7,436 nt of DNA. Origin: JBFJWR01 sp041623535. Its GTDB lineage: Bacteria > Pseudomonadota > Gammaproteobacteria > Pseudomonadales > JBFGWM01. This document shows positions 6,788 through 7,436 of the stretch, in pieces. The notes beneath the pieces were generated by a model. The model was given only the letters and a program-made list of their open reading frames with translations. It made no database searches and was not told the origin of the DNA. The stretch lies in assembly GCA_041623535.1 (NCBI GenBank), contig JBFJWR010000139.1:1-7436 (forward strand), given 5' to 3'. The translations under genes and the position numbers were made by a program. Each line of letters opens with the position of its first letter. Within the stretch, counting starts at the first letter, position 1.

Positions 6788-6995
6788 AGAATCGACGGGA
6801 GACCATGTACGCCAGATGCATGACTGGCGGCGCCGGAAGTTCTGGCTCGATATACATGGCAAGTCAGGGGGCGGGAAAATCCGCTTGGAACCGAACGGCA
6901 CTTGGCTGGAAGGCATCACCGTGGGCACCAGTTCAGGAAACCCGGACGGCTGTCGCGAGGCGTCCACCGCGGGGTGCGCTTTCCGCTAAATCTCC

Positions 6996-7013
6996 GCCGC
7001 CATCCATGGCGGC
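6996..7013. repeat. Perfect 8-bp inverted repeat
   Basis: GCCGCCAT and ATGGCGGC are separated by two bases. As RNA this would fold as a 6-7 bp GC hairpin. It lies about 112 nt beyond the barrel gene stop and has no T-tract, so it is a weak terminator candidate or a protein-binding site. Confidence 0.45.
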
Positions 7014-7039
7014 TCCGAAGGCGACTGCCGCTCTCTAAT

Positions 7040-7053
7040 GTACATCCGTGTAC
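7040..7053. promoter_or_regulatory. GTACA-N4-TGTAC palindrome, possible operator
   Basis: Perfect 5-bp arms flank a TCCG centre. Dyads with GTAC-type arms are common as operators of TetR-type repressors, but no regulator gene is visible in the window and there is no second copy. The assignment is speculative. Confidence 0.25.
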
Positions 7054-7070
7054 CGTTCGCGGCAGACGCC

Positions 7071-7110
7071 CGCAAAAAGCACCCCCCGCGGCGGACTGGC
7101 GAGCGGTGTC
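7071..7110 (-). terminator. Weak terminator candidate after the barrel gene
   Basis: Read on the minus strand, a GC-rich stretch with CACCGC on one side and GCG(4G)GTG on the other can form an imperfect bulged stem. It is followed by GCTTTTTGC, whose five T residues are at 7074-7078. It starts about 15 nt after the barrel stop, a normal position for an intrinsic terminator. The bulge of about four bases and short arms keep confidence low. Confidence 0.3.
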
Positions 7111-7124
7111 GCCCTTCAGATCCT

Positions 7125-7436
7125 TCAGAACCGATACGTGCCGTTCACAGCCGCAACCGGATACCACTTCAGGCTTTTCAGGGCTTCGTTCAGGTCCTGC
7201 TCTTCCTGCTCGACATCGCGGCGAATGTCGTCACAGGCAAGCGCCAACGCGCTGCAATTGGCCGACAGCGTTGCCTGCGGCGCACCATGGTACATCACGC
7301 CCAGGTCGGCGCTCAGTGACAAGCCGGCGCTGCCGGGAGCGCGCCAATCCCAGCCTATACCGGCATAGGGTGACAGCGTATTGAAGGTGATCCTGCCATC
7401 CACCTTGTCGATATCGCTCGCCGGACGTGGCGGTCC
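7125..7436 (-). CDS. C-terminal part of an outer-membrane beta-barrel protein (partial)
   Basis: The frame runs open off the right edge; 103 C-terminal residues are visible. It looks like the last strands of a small outer-membrane barrel. Alternating strands such as LSPYAGIGWDW, GLSLSADLGVMYHG and KWYPVAAVNGTYRF are present, and it ends in an aromatic YRF, the signature recognised by the BAM assembly machinery. Between strands is a helical acidic stretch (about DIRRDVEQEEQDLNEALKSL), preceded by two Cys eight residues apart that could form a loop disulfide. Similar C-termini occur in uncharacterised gammaproteobacterial outer-membrane proteins as I recall them. The substrate, if it is a channel, cannot be told. 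The internal GTG at 7401-7403 is not the true start. Confidence 0.75.
   Translation of the reverse strand, partial: GPPRPASDIDKVDGRITFNTLSPYAGIGWDWRAPGSAGLSLSADLGVMYHGAPQATLSANCSALALACDDIRRDVEQEEQDLNEALKSLKWYPVAAVNGTYRF

Larger units (their letters stand above)
6706..7124. other. Long intergenic region without a convincing gene
   Basis: Open frames of 70-100 codons exist on both strands, but their products are rich in Arg, Pro and Ser, have no recognisable domain, and lack a good ribosome site. I regard them as chance frames of a GC-rich sequence. The right part contains two palindromes and a possible terminator of the barrel gene; the left part contains the reductase promoter and ribosome site. 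The stretch of about 200 bp at 6790-6990 shows nothing I can name. Confidence 0.5.

Noticed and set aside
6743..6967. Minus-strand frame of 74 codons upstream of the reductase
   Set aside because: No ribosome site, composition is Ser/Pro rich without domain, and it overlaps the likely reductase promoter.

Overview
This window carries four protein-coding genes, all on the minus strand, in a GC-rich (roughly 60% by eye) bacterial genome. In transcription order (right to left) they are: the 3' end of an outer-membrane beta-barrel protein (7436-7125), a two-domain fatty acyl-CoA reductase of the Marinobacter type (6694-4709), an MHYT-PAS-GGDEF diguanylate cyclase (4544-2745), and a secreted neutral/alkaline ceramidase (2663-228). 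The far left (1-227) is a non-coding block of intergenic repeats. The fatty acyl-CoA reductase, the MHYT sensor and the barrel protein ending in Phe point to a Gram-negative, probably marine, gammaproteobacterium (Marinobacter-, Alcanivorax- or Halieaceae-like). This is inference; no rRNA or taxonomic marker is present.

Layout. Positions 1-227 hold REP-like inverted and direct repeats, and a 35-bp tandem duplication that ends one base before the ceramidase stop codon. The ceramidase and the cyclase are 81 bp apart with no clear promoter or terminator between them, so read-through is possible. The 164-bp gap between the cyclase and the reductase has overlapping GC-rich stems followed by a plausible extended -10 promoter for the cyclase. 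The 424-bp gap between the reductase and the barrel gene has no convincing gene. It holds a good -10 element and a perfect Shine-Dalgarno for the reductase, plus two small palindromes and a weak terminator candidate nearer the barrel gene.

How the genes may work together. The reductase should turn long-chain fatty acyl-CoA into fatty alcohol with NADPH, the first committed step towards wax esters. The ceramidase should be exported and should release fatty acid and sphingoid base from ceramides. The cyclase should make c-di-GMP in response to a membrane or gas signal. A lipid-scavenging and storage theme is attractive, but it rests on adjacency only. I see no strong evidence for a wholly new system. 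The most unusual items are the repeat expansion at the ceramidase stop, the altered metal-site loop and long insert of the ceramidase, and the pairing of a ceramidase with a fatty-alcohol-forming reductase.

Two start sites were moved inward from the longest frames. The reductase most likely starts at 6694, because GGAGG sits 6 nt upstream. The ceramidase most likely starts at the ATG at 2663 rather than the GTG at 2675.
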